Shown one piece after another: positions 51,973 through 62,300 of a stretch of DNA of 64,000 nucleotides. The DNA comes from Pyropia yezoensis (Eukaryota; Rhodophyta; Bangiophyceae; Bangiales; Bangiaceae). The notes under the pieces are model-generated. The model was not told where the DNA came from, did not search any database, and was given only the letters and a program-made list of their open reading frames with translations. Both the position numbers and the translations under genes were made by a program. The stretch's first letter is position 1. Each line of letters opens with the position of its first letter. The stretch is from NCBI GenBank assembly GCA_009829735.1, contig CM020620.1:18558354-18622353 (forward strand), in the 5' to 3' direction.

Positions 51973-54900
51973 ATGGGGGTGGGCACGCGGCGACGTCGTG
52001 GCCGCAGGGAGGTGGTGCAGCTGCTGCTGGTGGCGGCGGCGGCGACAGCGGCGGCTGCGGCGGCGGCGGCGGCAGCGTCATCGACGACGGCGGCAGCGGC
52101 AGCGGCAGAGGCGACACCGACCGACGGCGGTCGCGCCGTCGCTGGCGGCGGCGGCGGTGCGGGGTGGTCGCCCGCGGTGCGGGCGGCCGAGGCGGCGGGC
52201 GTGCCGTCGCCTGGCGAGGACGGGGGCTGGCCCACGGATGATGAGCCAGAGGCCGACGAGCTGGGCCTCACCCCGGGGGGGGATGTGGTGGGCGGGCCCC
52301 CCCGGCCGACCGCAACGGGGGCCGCCGCCTCCGCCACCCCCGCGTTGACGCGGCAGCCGCGGTCATTTGGGGGGCGGGGGGCGACAGACCCGGCGGAGCC
52401 GCTGGCCGCTGTGGCTAGCACCACGCCGATGGCATCGCCTCTGGCCACGCCCACACCGGCACCGACGCCGACGCCGACGCCGTTGCCGGCCCCCTCTGCC
52501 ACTCCGTCAGCCACTACGGCGACGGCGACGGCGACGGCCGCGGCCACACCCGACGCGCTACCGACGGCGACGCCCACGGCCACGCCCGACTCGACGCCCA
52601 CGGCCTCACCCGACGTGACGCCAACCGACACGGCTACGGCGGCGCCCACCGCTACTGCCTCGGCGTCGCCCACCGCCTCGGAAACGGCGGCGCCCACCGC
52701 TACGGCCTCGGCGTCGCCCGCCGCCTCGGAAACGGCGGCGCCCACCGCTACGGCCTCGGCGTCGCCCACCCCCTCGGAAACGGCGGCGCCCACCGCTACG
52801 GCCTCGGCGTCGCCCACCGCCTCGGAAACGGCGGCGCCCACCGCTACGCCGTTGCCGGCCCCCTCTGCCACTCCATCAGCCACTACGGCGACGGCGACGG
52901 CGACGGCCGCGGCCACACCCGACGCGCTACCGACGGCGACGCCCACAGCCACGCCCGACTCGACGCCCACGGCCTCACCCGACGTGACGCCATTCGACAC
53001 GGCTACGGCGACGCCCACTGCTACTGCCTCGGCGTCGCCCACCGCCTCGGAAACGGCGGCGCCCACCGCTACGGCCTTGGCGTCGCCCACCGCCTCGGAA
53101 ACGGCGGCGCCCACCGCTACGTCCTCGGCGTCGCCCACCACCACAGAGACGGCCACACCCTCGCCCACGCTAACGCCTGTGCCGTCACCAACTGCGGTAG
53201 CCACGACGTTGCCAGCCGCAACGCCGACGCCGACGCCAAGCGCCACGCCCACACCGCTGCCAAGCGCCGCGCCCACGGCCGTACCGTCGTTGAATGCCAC
53301 GCCCACACCGTCGCTTTCAGCCACGGGCACGCCCCCAGCCGTGCCAACCGCCACAGCCGCAGCGCCAGAAGACCCGGAAGACCCGAAAGACCCGGAAGAA
53401 CCCGAAGAGACGGAACCGGAGGAGGACCCGGAAGAACCCGAAGAGACGGAGCCGGAGGACGAGCCGGAGGAACCGACCGTACCATCGTTGGCGCCGACGC
53501 CTGTGCAGGTCCCCCCTATGCCGACGCTCACCATGGCGCCGCCCTCAGCTACGCCCGCGGCCACCGCGTCTGCCGCTCCGTCGGTGGCTCCGTCTGAGAC
53601 GCCAGCACCGAAAGCATCCGCGTCTGCCACGCCCTCGATTTCGCCGACGGAGGCGCCTGAGGAGACAGCGACCCCAGAGGACCCGGAGACAACTGTGGAG
53701 CCCCCGTCACCAGGCCCACCCATGCCTGTGCCGACTCCCAAACCCGACGCGTCGCCGCCGCCTCTCCCGATTGTGCTGCCGCCGCTTCCGTCGCTGTCGC
53801 AGACTCCGACCCCGTCGCCGACGGGAACCGTGCCCGCTGTTCCCAGTGCGAGTCCCGAGCCAACAGAGACGGACGAGCTTCCCGTAGGCACAAGTGTCCC
53901 CATCGAGCCGATGCCTGAGGAGACGTGGGGCATTGGCGAGCCGACGGATGACCCAGGTGTCACCACTGAGCCGCAGCCACCGCCGCCTGTCGTTCCGCCA
54001 TTCCCCTCGACGCCGCCGTCGCCGTCAGCCCGCCCGACATGGTCGCCCCGCCCCACGGCGGACCCCCCGAGCAACACGCGGTCGCCGACCGCCACACCCT
54101 CGCCTGTAGAGATTTCTCAGGACCTCCCTGTGGACGACACATACGTGGTATCTACTTTCAACTACCACTTTCGGGTTCCTACGGTCGTCGCGCGGACAGA
54201 TAGCGCCCTCAACAGTGTCGTTGGGGACGCTACTCGTCGAGTCCAGAAGGTTTTGAACTCGTGGTCAAACGAGCGGCCGGGCGAGAGCGGCACGTGGGTG
54301 ATTTTCGCCGCCGCCGAGACCGGGCTAAGCAATCGCACCACTCGAGTTGTGCTTGTCACGTACGCTGCCACGCTGCTCGCGTCGGACGCCGCTGCTGTGC
54401 GGACATCCCTCCGATCGTACGTCGACTCTGGGGAGCTGGACCAGGACGTGCGACATGAAGAGCCAGCGCAGGTGCAGGTAGAGGTGAAAACGGCGCCGAC
54501 GGTGGGGTTGGGCCTCGCTGCCGCGCCCGTGGGAAGCAGCGGCGACCGCACGGGTGGTGCTGGCCCGTCAATCTCGACGCTGGTGGGCGCCATTGTCGGG
54601 GGCGTCTTTGGCGGCGCCGTCTGCGCCCTCGCTGCCCTCTTTGCCATCAGCCGCCACAACAACTCCCGTGCCATTGACGGGGGCCGGTGGAGTGATGGCA
54701 GCTCTGGCTGGACGTCCTTTCAAGACCGCCCTAGCGGCTCGGATGGCCGCGGCAGCGGCCTGTCGGCGAGCGCGCTCGGCTCTGACTTTGACCCCTACGA
54801 GAACCGGCTCTGGTGGCTGGACGATGCACGCGTGTCGACCGCGTCCTCGTCGTCGGCAGCGGGAGGCGAGGGTGACCCCGTGCTGGGGCCATCCAAGTCA

Positions 54901-55863
54901 GACCGCCGCGTGCGCTTCTCCGCGCCGGTGCCGCTGCGGTGGTCGGCCGAGTCGTCCGACACGGCGCCGTCGACGAGGGACGGCTCGACGGCGACAACCA
55001 GCAGCAGTGGCTCAACGCCGTCGACGACGGACAGCTTTGGGAGTGGCGCAACGACGAGCAGCGGCGGCAGCGGCACCACGGCCGACAGCGCAGGCAGCGG
55101 CTCATCGACCGGCGGCAGCGGCACACCAACCGTCAGCGGTCACAGCGACGGCGGCGGCACCGCGGCCTTTTTCCAGCGCGTATCGGACGACAGCGGAGAT
55201 GACGACAGCTCGGGTGACCTCAGCTGCCTCGCGCCGCCGCCGCCACCGTTTGGGTGCGGCCTCCCGCCGCCGGCCACATCTGGCCTGCCGCCGCTCCCGC
55301 CCTTGCCGCCGCCGCTGGCCGTCGCGAATGGCCTGCCGCCCCTGCTGCCGCTTCCCGCCGCCCCCACCGTCGCCCGCTCCTCGGACTCGAGCGCGGATGA
55401 CCCGCCGCTGGCGGGCGCCGCCGCGGCCGCCACTGCCGCCGCCGTCCCCGCCCCACGGCAGGGGAGCGGCGTCTGGCGTCGGCCGCCACTGCCGCCGCGG
55501 CCGCCGTTGCCGCCGCTGCCACCTGCGGCGTTGCCCCTGCGGGGCAGCTGGACAGGCTCGTCCGACTCGGGATCCAGCGACGAGAGCGTTAGTGGGGACA
55601 GCACCACCGCCTGGTTCGGGGAGGACCGCGGTGGCTCCTTCTCGGCGGCCAGCGCCGACTGCCCGCGGGGCTCCTTCTCGACGGCTAGCACCGACTCGTC
55701 CACGGCGTCAGCACCGCCGGCGACGATGAGGGTGTTGCCCATGGGCGCCGCCGACGCGGCGGCGCGACCAGCAAGGCCGCTGCCGCCGCCGCCCCCCGCA
55801 GCCGTGCCTGGTCGGCTGGTGGGGGTGGTGAGCGAGGCCGACTCCATCGAGTCGATTGATTGA
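51973..55863 (+). CDS. Mucin-like type I membrane surface protein with a long Pro-rich tail
   Basis: A 1296-residue protein. The open frame begins earlier at a GTG (51292), but the ATG at 51973 starts a signal peptide (RRRRGRREVVQLLLVAAAAT). Residues about 150-700 are Thr/Ala/Pro/Ser repeats (SASPTASETAAPTATA) plus an acidic EEPEETEPEE block and Pro-rich stretches. A folded juxtamembrane region of about 140 residues follows (TYVVSTFNYHFRVPTVVART, SGTWVIFAAAETGLSNRTTR, RVVLVTYAATLLASDAAAVR). A transmembrane helix at about 870-893 (LVGAIVGGVFGGAVCALAALFAI) leads to a cytoplasmic tail of about 400 residues rich in Ser, Asp-Ser and Pro-Leu ([20 protein letters not shown]). Mucin-like stalks suggest a heavily O-glycosylated wall-contact protein, and the tail could bind SH3- or profilin-type partners; both are inference. 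Confidence 0.8.
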   Translation: MGVGTRRRRGRREVVQLLLVAAAATAAAAAAAAAASSTTAAAAAAEATPTDGGRAVAGGGGGAGWSPAVRAAEAAGVPSPGEDGGWPTDDEPEADELGLTPGGDVVGGPPRPTATGAAASATPALTRQPRSFGGRGATDPAEPLAAVASTTPMASPLATPTPAPTPTPTPLPAPSATPSATTATATATAAATPDALPTATPTATPDSTPTASPDVTPTDTATAAPTATASASPTASETAAPTATASASPAASETAAPTATASASPTPSETAAPTATASASPTASETAAPTATPLPAPSATPSATTATATATAAATPDALPTATPTATPDSTPTASPDVTPFDTATATPTATASASPTASETAAPTATALASPTASETAAPTATSSASPTTTETATPSPTLTPVPSPTAVATTLPAATPTPTPSATPTPLPSAAPTAVPSLNATPTPSLSATGTPPAVPTATAAAPEDPEDPKDPEEPEETEPEEDPEEPEETEPEDEPEEPTVPSLAPTPVQVPPMPTLTMAPPSATPAATASAAPSVAPSETPAPKASASATPSISPTEAPEETATPEDPETTVEPPSPGPPMPVPTPKPDASPPPLPIVLPPLPSLSQTPTPSPTGTVPAVPSASPEPTETDELPVGTSVPIEPMPEETWGIGEPTDDPGVTTEPQPPPPVVPPFPSTPPSPSARPTWSPRPTADPPSNTRSPTATPSPVEISQDLPVDDTYVVSTFNYHFRVPTVVARTDSALNSVVGDATRRVQKVLNSWSNERPGESGTWVIFAAAETGLSNRTTRVVLVTYAATLLASDAAAVRTSLRSYVDSGELDQDVRHEEPAQVQVEVKTAPTVGLGLAAAPVGSSGDRTGGAGPSISTLVGAIVGGVFGGAVCALAALFAISRHNNSRAIDGGRWSDGSSGWTSFQDRPSGSDGRGSGLSASALGSDFDPYENRLWWLDDARVSTASSSSAAGGEGDPVLGPSKSDRRVRFSAPVPLRWSAESSDTAPSTRDGSTATTSSSGSTPSTTDSFGSGATTSSGGSGTTADSAGSGSSTGGSGTPTVSGHSDGGGTAAFFQRVSDDSGDDDSSGDLSCLAPPPPPFGCGLPPPATSGLPPLPPLPPPLAVANGLPPLLPLPAAPTVARSSDSSADDPPLAGAAAAATAAAVPAPRQGSGVWRRPPLPPRPPLPPLPPAALPLRGSWTGSSDSGSSDESVSGDSTTAWFGEDRGGSFSAASADCPRGSFSTASTDSSTASAPPATMRVLPMGAADAAARPARPLPPPPPAAVPGRLVGVVSEADSIESID
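52481..53130 (+). repeat. Coding minisatellite and 369-nt duplication
   Basis: A block starting CGTTGCCGGC at 52481 recurs at 52850 (offset 369 nt, 123 codons), encoding LPAPSATPSATTATATATAA twice with few changes. Between and after these are in-frame 48-nt units (ACGGCGGCGCCCACCGCTAC and following) encoding PTATASASPTASETAA, four in the first block and about three in the second. Confidence 0.9.
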
Positions 55864-56285
55864 GGAGGGACGGTGGGGTGGCACTCGCGGAGGATGGGAG
55901 GGCTGCCACCGATTTTGTTCCTCACTCAATGCGCGCTGTGTTTTTGTTTTTCCCTTCGCCAGCGCGGGGGTTGGGACCTCAGCCAGCCATCGAGTCCCCT
56001 CAGCCGCCCTGGTACAAGGAAGACGTCCAGTGGGATGCGGCAGCTGAGGAGCACGGAGTGTAACAAGGCGCTCGCAACTGGGCGACCTGTGGCTCCTGCA
56101 CACTGCCCACCCCTCACCCCTCCCCGAAAAAGAACACACAGTGCCCGTTACTTGCTCCCACTCGCACCCGTTGGCGCTCCCACGCCCGTGGCGCCCACGG
56201 AAGACGATAGATATACAAAGGCAGCCCACCCACATGTAAAGGAGAGCTCACTATCCACGCTCGCCGCGGCTGCCCGCGCAGCTGC
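55864..56285. other. Convergent intergenic region
   Basis: Between the surface protein (+) and the NT-C2 protein (-). Balanced composition, with a short T-rich patch at 55941-55952. No gene is seen. Confidence 0.6.
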
Positions 56286-58601
56286 TCAGCGGCGACCGTC
56301 CTTGACCCCCGGCACCTTGATGCGGGCTGCCGACTTTCGCCCCGACCCAGCCGCCCGCATGCGCGCCACATCCGCGGCTAACACCTCGGCGTCGGCGCGG
56401 GAGAGAGCGAGGTCCAGCTTGGCCGCCTTGAGCTCGTTAACCAGGTCCGCATAGTCGGGTGCCCGAAAAGCCTCCCCATTAAGGCTGGCAATCATCTGTT
56501 GAAACTTGGTGTTCTCCGCCTGCAGCAGGGCCACCTCGTCCCGCAACGTGGCATTGGTCGCCCGCAGGGTCGCCACCTCGCTGACCGCCGCTGCCTCGGT
56601 GGGGATGGCACTGGGGGGCGCGGCAGCACCCGCCGCGCTGACACCGCCGATACCGTCCGTGGCCGCCGACGCGGTGGCGGCAGCAGCAACTTGGTCCTTG
56701 GCCGCCGCCAGCTCCGCCGTCACCGCCACAAGGGTGGCCGACGAGCGCGCCGCCTCGGCGGCAAGCATTTGGCGCAGGCGGGCAGCCTCGGCGGCCGAGG
56801 CCGCCATGGCGGCGTCATGCTCGATGGCACGGGCGGCAGCATCGGCGGCGGCCTCCGCGCCATTGACGGCGAGCGAGGAATTGCCACTACCCGCGGCCGG
56901 CACCCCCACCGTGGCACGCGCGCAGGTGAGCTCCCGCTCAAGCCGGCTTACTTCCTGCACTAGCGACGTCAGGACCGGCGGAACGTCCCGCCAGTGAGGG
57001 CGTGCGCTCGAAATCAGTGCGCGAACAAGCGCCATGTCCACTTTGGCGTGGCGGCCGCCTCCACTGCTAGGAGACGCGAGACATGAGACCTCCTCCTCGT
57101 GCTCAATGTCCTCGTCGAGCTCAATATCATCGTCATAGGCATCGCCCTCATCCTCGCCGTCTTCGCCGAACCCCATCGGGTACTCCTCGCCAGTCCCAAC
57201 CCCGACATCGTCGCCATTGACGAAGTCGAGCTCGTTCTCCCTCTCTTCCACGCCCGTCAAGTCGCCAGCTTCTTCAGCAGCACCCAGCCGGTCCAGCGCC
57301 GCGTCCCATGCGTCCGAGTTCTTGTCTATTGCCTGGCTGTAAAGCACTCGCAGGTACATGGCCGCGGGCGTGCCGGGCGCAGGGGGAGGTGGCGCAAGCT
57401 CCTGCCGTGGCCGCCCATGCCACAGACATCCCCGCACCACAAGCGGCCCGCCGTTCGGCGCAGCGTCCGCGGCGCCGCCATCGGCGTCGCCGCTGTCAAC
57501 AGCTGCGCCGCCTTTGGCATCGCCATACGCCCCAAATGCCTCAATGTCCTCGGCGACTTCCAAGTCCAAAGGGGTGCAGGTGTTCAATTGGAGAGGGGAT
57601 TCCTCCCCGGTGGGCGCCGCGGCCGCCCGCGCCTTGGCCAACGCGTCGGTCAGTGATGTGGCTGGGGGGGGGGCACGAAGCGTCAAAGCCGCACAGCTCG
57701 CCGCGGTAGTCACAGGCTCAACGCTCGGTGGTGGCGCCTCGGCGACGACATCCGCCACCATGGCGGCGCCATCATCCGAGAGGAGCACTGAGTCAAACTC
57801 GGCCGCGACACCTGCCGACGAGGACGAGCAGTCAGAGAGACACTCCGCCTCATCGCCTTCATCCCACGCCTCGACGAGTGGCGCACATGTCGGGTGGCCT
57901 TGGACAGAAAGGGGACTGGTGGCGTCGCCACCGCCATCCTTGATTGCCGCTTCCTGAATCGGCTCATCCCGACCCGCGAACCGCCGCCGTGGCGGCAGCA
58001 GACAAGTAGCGACCCGCATCGACACGGTGGCGCCATTGGAGAGGGGCACAAAGACTACGTCGGGCGTGGCGGACGGCGAGGATGGGAGAGCAGTCACGCA
58101 AGCGCCAACATCCAAAAAGCCCTGTGCGACTTTCAAGCCGCCGACGACCAGCCCAACACTAACCCATTTCGACCGCGCCAGCCTGTCAGTGTCAGTGCCG
58201 CCCCTCACCGAGTCGGCCGATGCCTCCAGCACAGCGCCGTCGCCGCACACAGGCGGCGGGCGGCCCTCTTCGTCGAATGACAAGTCGCTGTCATCCTTCC
58301 GCTCGGAGCCAGCCCTGGCGCCGCCGCCACCCGCGGAGCCTGCTGTTACGCGTGGTGAGCTTAATGACAACTTGATCGTCTCAATCCGCAACGACTGCCG
58401 CACAACCGCTCGGTTAGCCGACGTGGGCGTGACCGGGGAAGTGAGAAGGGGGCGAACCCACCCACGGCGGACAACAGACAAAGCCACGCTGGCAGCAGCG
58501 TTGGTAGGCGGGAGGTCCGCGACGGCAAGGACGTGGACAATGACGCGGAAGCGGGCCACACCGCCATTGCCACCGGCCCCATGATGGGCGGCTGCCAACA
58601 T
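56286..58601 (-). CDS. NT-C2-domain protein with C-terminal coiled coil
   Basis: A 771-residue protein. The N-terminus reads like an NT-C2 domain: VARFRVIVHVLAVADLPPTN, VALSVVRRGWVRPL, VVRQSLRIETIKLSLSS, then after an acidic insertion SKWVSVGLVVGGLKVAQGFLDVGACV. NT-C2 modules anchor proteins to membranes in endocytosis, organelle positioning and EEIG/EHBP-type proteins. The middle is acidic and disordered (EGDEAECLSDCSSSS, DDDIELDEDIEHEEE). Residues about 545-760 form a coiled coil with heptads (LTSLVQEVSRLERELTCARA, LRDEVALLQAENTKFQQMIA, LVNELKAAKLDLALSRADAE). The final KSAARIKVPGVKDGRR is basic. The ATG at 58601 starts the open frame just before the domain. It diverges from SPT5 across 791 bp. 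The domain call rests on pattern only; a vesicle or organelle tether is the likely class. Confidence 0.65.
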   Translation of the reverse strand: MLAAAHHGAGGNGGVARFRVIVHVLAVADLPPTNAAASVALSVVRRGWVRPLLTSPVTPTSANRAVVRQSLRIETIKLSLSSPRVTAGSAGGGGARAGSERKDDSDLSFDEEGRPPPVCGDGAVLEASADSVRGGTDTDRLARSKWVSVGLVVGGLKVAQGFLDVGACVTALPSSPSATPDVVFVPLSNGATVSMRVATCLLPPRRRFAGRDEPIQEAAIKDGGGDATSPLSVQGHPTCAPLVEAWDEGDEAECLSDCSSSSAGVAAEFDSVLLSDDGAAMVADVVAEAPPPSVEPVTTAASCAALTLRAPPPATSLTDALAKARAAAAPTGEESPLQLNTCTPLDLEVAEDIEAFGAYGDAKGGAAVDSGDADGGAADAAPNGGPLVVRGCLWHGRPRQELAPPPPAPGTPAAMYLRVLYSQAIDKNSDAWDAALDRLGAAEEAGDLTGVEERENELDFVNGDDVGVGTGEEYPMGFGEDGEDEGDAYDDDIELDEDIEHEEEVSCLASPSSGGGRHAKVDMALVRALISSARPHWRDVPPVLTSLVQEVSRLERELTCARATVGVPAAGSGNSSLAVNGAEAAADAAARAIEHDAAMAASAAEAARLRQMLAAEAARSSATLVAVTAELAAAKDQVAAAATASAATDGIGGVSAAGAAAPPSAIPTEAAAVSEVATLRATNATLRDEVALLQAENTKFQQMIASLNGEAFRAPDYADLVNELKAAKLDLALSRADAEVLAADVARMRAAGSGRKSAARIKVPGVKDGRR

Positions 58602-59392
58602 GGGCGAGGTAGAGAATCAGGGGCAAAAGGAGGGGTGATGGACGCTAACCTAGGAACAGAAGCCGCAAGGCAAAACAGTGGCGACCGCGGCAGCCACAAC
58701 CGCCGCGGTCACACCCCGGGCCATCCAACAGCGACAGCGGCCGAAGCGGCACCACCAACCCACCCGCGCGTGGGGTCGCGGCTCTCTTCATGGCCAGTTG
58801 AAAACAACGCTGGTACGGGGGGGGGAAACGGGCACTGATGCTGGGGAGCCAGAATGGCGCAGCACCTGGCTGTGGGGGGGGGGAACAGGGGAGAGACCGA
58901 CTTGACTGTTGATGAGCGCGATGGGGGCGAGCGTCGAGGACGGGGTGAGCAGTCGCGAACGCACAGCTCAGAATTCCAATCCTATTGATATATTTATCGA
59001 AGCTGTTACGTAGTAATTAGTCCCATCGTCATGTTTCTTGCAACATCGAAGACTTACCAACAAGAAATACGTGCATTGTGCATGTTGACACTGAGGCAGC
59101 CACCTCGGGCAGTCCACAACCAAACACAAGCTGGTGGGCGCGTCCTCGTGCACGACCACGACTACATCGCCGTCACCCGTGCACGCTGTTGGTCTAGCTG
59201 GTGCACGCCACGAGCAGTCGGTTCTCGTCGATGCTTCACGGACTCTTTTCATTTTGCTCCTGCTGTGCTGGCGTTTCCGCGTGCTTGTGTCACCGCACGC
59301 ATCCTTCGGGTTCCCCTCCGCCCTTGGCGGTACCTCTTCACCCCTCGTCCCGGCACACGTGTACCCTGTGAGTAGGTCCTTCCGTCGTCCCC
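58602..59392. promoter_or_regulatory. Shared promoter region of the NT-C2 and SPT5 genes
   Basis: 791 bp between divergent starts. An AT-rich island at about 58970-59060 includes a CCAAT (58976-58980) followed by CTATTGATATATTTATCGAA, a TATA-like segment. The flanks are GC-rich. Confidence 0.45.
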
Positions 59393-62300
59393 ATGTCTGG
59401 GCGGCGGCGTGAGGATGATGACGACGACGAGGAAGATGCCTCGGATGCGGGCTCGGACTCGGTGGCCTCGTCTGGGTCCGGGTCAGACTCGGAGCCTGAA
59501 CCGCGCGGGAAGAAGCGTGCCCGCGGGTCTGCAGGGGGTCGTCGATCCGCCCCGCAAAAGAAGCGGCCTGGCACCATTTTTGTGGACGACCAAGCCGATG
59601 TTTCCACCGATGAAGAAGGCGACGACAGCGATGAGGGCGACGTCGGCGACCTGATTGCCCCTGATGAAGATGAGCCGGAGAGCACCGCTGGGGCAGCAGC
59701 TGCTGCGGCGCGCCTGCACGCGCGCAGCGGAGGGCGCTTTCGTTCGGACTTGCCCGACGAGAGTGCTGAGCTGCAGCGGATTGTAGATACCCGCTACGGC
59801 CACGCCTCGCAAATGAATTACGGAGACGACGGTGCTATGGCGGAGGGTGCGGTGGGGCAGGCGTCGCTGCAGCCGACCATTCGAGACCCCAAGTTGTACC
59901 GCGTGAGCTGCTTGGCGGGACGGGAGAAAGAGGGGGTGATTTGCTTAATGCAGAAACACTTCGCCATGGCGGCCAAGGGCACGCCGCTTGCCATCTCGGG
60001 TGCCGTTGCCCCAGAGCACCTCAAGGCCAGTATCTACGTCGAAGCGCGACGCGCGGATGCGGTCAGAACGGCGGTGGCAGGCCTCCGTGTGCTGTCGGCG
60101 TACAACATGACTGCGGTGCCGCTGGACGAGATGGTGGCGGTTATGGCGCTACCAAAGCGTGCTCAGAAGCTGCGGCCCTACGCGTGGGTCCGCATCACCC
60201 GGGGGATGTACAAGGACGACCTGGCTCAGGTGTTTGACGTCCGCGAAGGCGGTGGCGAGCTGTCCGTGGTCATCCGGTTGGTTCCCCGTCTCGATTTGTC
60301 GGTCCCCGGGGAGGAATCGGATGAAGATGAGCAAGAGGACGAGGCGACCGCGGACCGCCGGAGCCGGTTTGGCAATAAGGCGGGTGGCCGCCGTTTTGGC
60401 CTCACAGCCTCGGGCGACCGCCCGCCACAGCGGCTGTTCGATAAGGATGAGCTCCGCCGCACGCATGGCTCATCTGTGGACGTGTACACCAAGTGGGACC
60501 GCAACTCTCAAGAGGAGTACGACTGGTGGGAGAAGAAGCAGTTTTGCTACGGCCTTCTTTACAAGAAAGTGGCGCCCAAGTCTCTCCTGTCGGGCGATGC
60601 GGTGCACCCGACAGTGGAAGAGGTTGAGATTTTTCAGGCCGCGGAAGCGCGCATGCGCTCCACGGCCCGGGAGAATGATGAGGAGGAAGTGGAGCAGAAG
60701 TCTCTGCACCTTGATCTCACTTCGGTGGCGGCTGCCCGAGTGACGGTACTACTCAAAGGGGATGCCATCCGCATTATCTCTGGGGAGCAAAAGGGCGCGG
60801 TTGGTACTGTGTCGGGCGTCCAAGAAAAGGACGGCGTTGTGTCGGTCAAGCTGAAGGGGATCCCGGACCCAGTGCCTGTTTCTCGCTCGTCCGTCGTGAA
60901 GCACTTTAGCGCTGGTGACCATGTCAAGGTGGCTGTTGGCCGTCGGTCGGGCGAAACCGGTGTGGTGGTCGATGTTGTCAACGAAGTGCTGACTCTTTTC
61001 TCGGACGCGACTAAGGAGGAGTTTAAGGTCTTGGCCTCGTCGGTGGTTGAGTCGTCGGACCTCGCGGCGGAACTCGTTATTGCTGGTCCGGGGGGGGGCG
61101 CTGGCGGGGACGTGGCACCCGCCTACGAGCTGTTTGACCTCGTGTCTCTTCACTCGGACCCCCGCGCGCGCGGCGTTGTGGTCCAGGTCAAAGCCGACGG
61201 GGTTACTATCTTGGACTTGCACGGCCGCGTCCGGGCAGTATCGTTGCGGGACGTCAAGGGCAAGGTCGCTGATCGGCACGTGCGGTCCCTTGATATGCGA
61301 AAGAACCCCGTTGCGGCCAATGACGTCATCCGCGTGGCTGACGGGCCATTGAAGAACCGGACGGGCATTGTCAAACACGTCTCAGGAGATACGGTTTTCT
61401 TCCAGGCGCGTGACGAGATGCGCAATTGCGGCATGCTGGTGGTGGCTGCCTCCCGTGTGTTGGCACAGTCTGTTGGATCCAGCGCTCGTCGGGCACCGCT
61501 GAGCGGTGGCCTCGGGATGAACGGGGTTGTGCCACGGACGCCAACATCGTCGCTGGTTCGCGCCGCGTCGCCGTTTCATGGCCCGCTGTCGGCAATGGCG
61601 GACGGTCGGAACTCGCGGCCCGAAGTGGGTATCGCCCCGTCCGCTCGCTCGTCTATTGCCACGATGAGCGGTGGTATGCGAGGGATGGGTGGTGGTGGCC
61701 GTGGCCGCGGTCGCGGCGCGGGGGACCCCCTGGACAGCAAGTACGTGACGATCAAGTCTGGTTCGTACAAGGGCTACAAGGGTCGGGTCATGAGCGCCAA
61801 CGACTCGCGAGTGCGAATTGAGCTGGACTCTATGATGAAGGTTGTCACTATTGAGCGGCACCGCGTGGTCGAGCGGGAAGGGGTCGTCCGGGTGGGCCGC
61901 GGCTACGCAAGTGGCCGTGTGGAAGCGTCCACTGGTCACGGCCGTCCCCCTGCGCATGCAGGAGGTGATGGGTACGGTGGTATGCCGGCCCGTGGCTCGA
62001 CTCCTGGCAGGATGGACAATGGTTATGGGGGCAATGGTGGCTATGCTGTGGGCAGCCGCACGCCTTCCCACGGGGGTATGGGTATGTCTAACGGGTATGG
62101 CCAAGGTCCCCGGCCATTTACGCCCTCCCGAGGAGCGACACCCGGCCGCTTTGGCGACGGCTCCCGCACTCCGGCTCACCCTGGGATGGGCGGATCGGGC
62201 TTCCTTGGGTCGGCAACGCCTGCACATCCATCGTCATATGGTGGTATTGGTTCCGCCACGCCGGCGCACCCAAGCTTTGGAGCTGAGTCGTACCGGCCAA

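Noticed and set aside
51681..54095. 804-codon minus-strand ORF
   Set aside because: Same cause: antisense of the mucin-like repeats, giving Val/Gly/Ala repeats with no domain or signal peptide.
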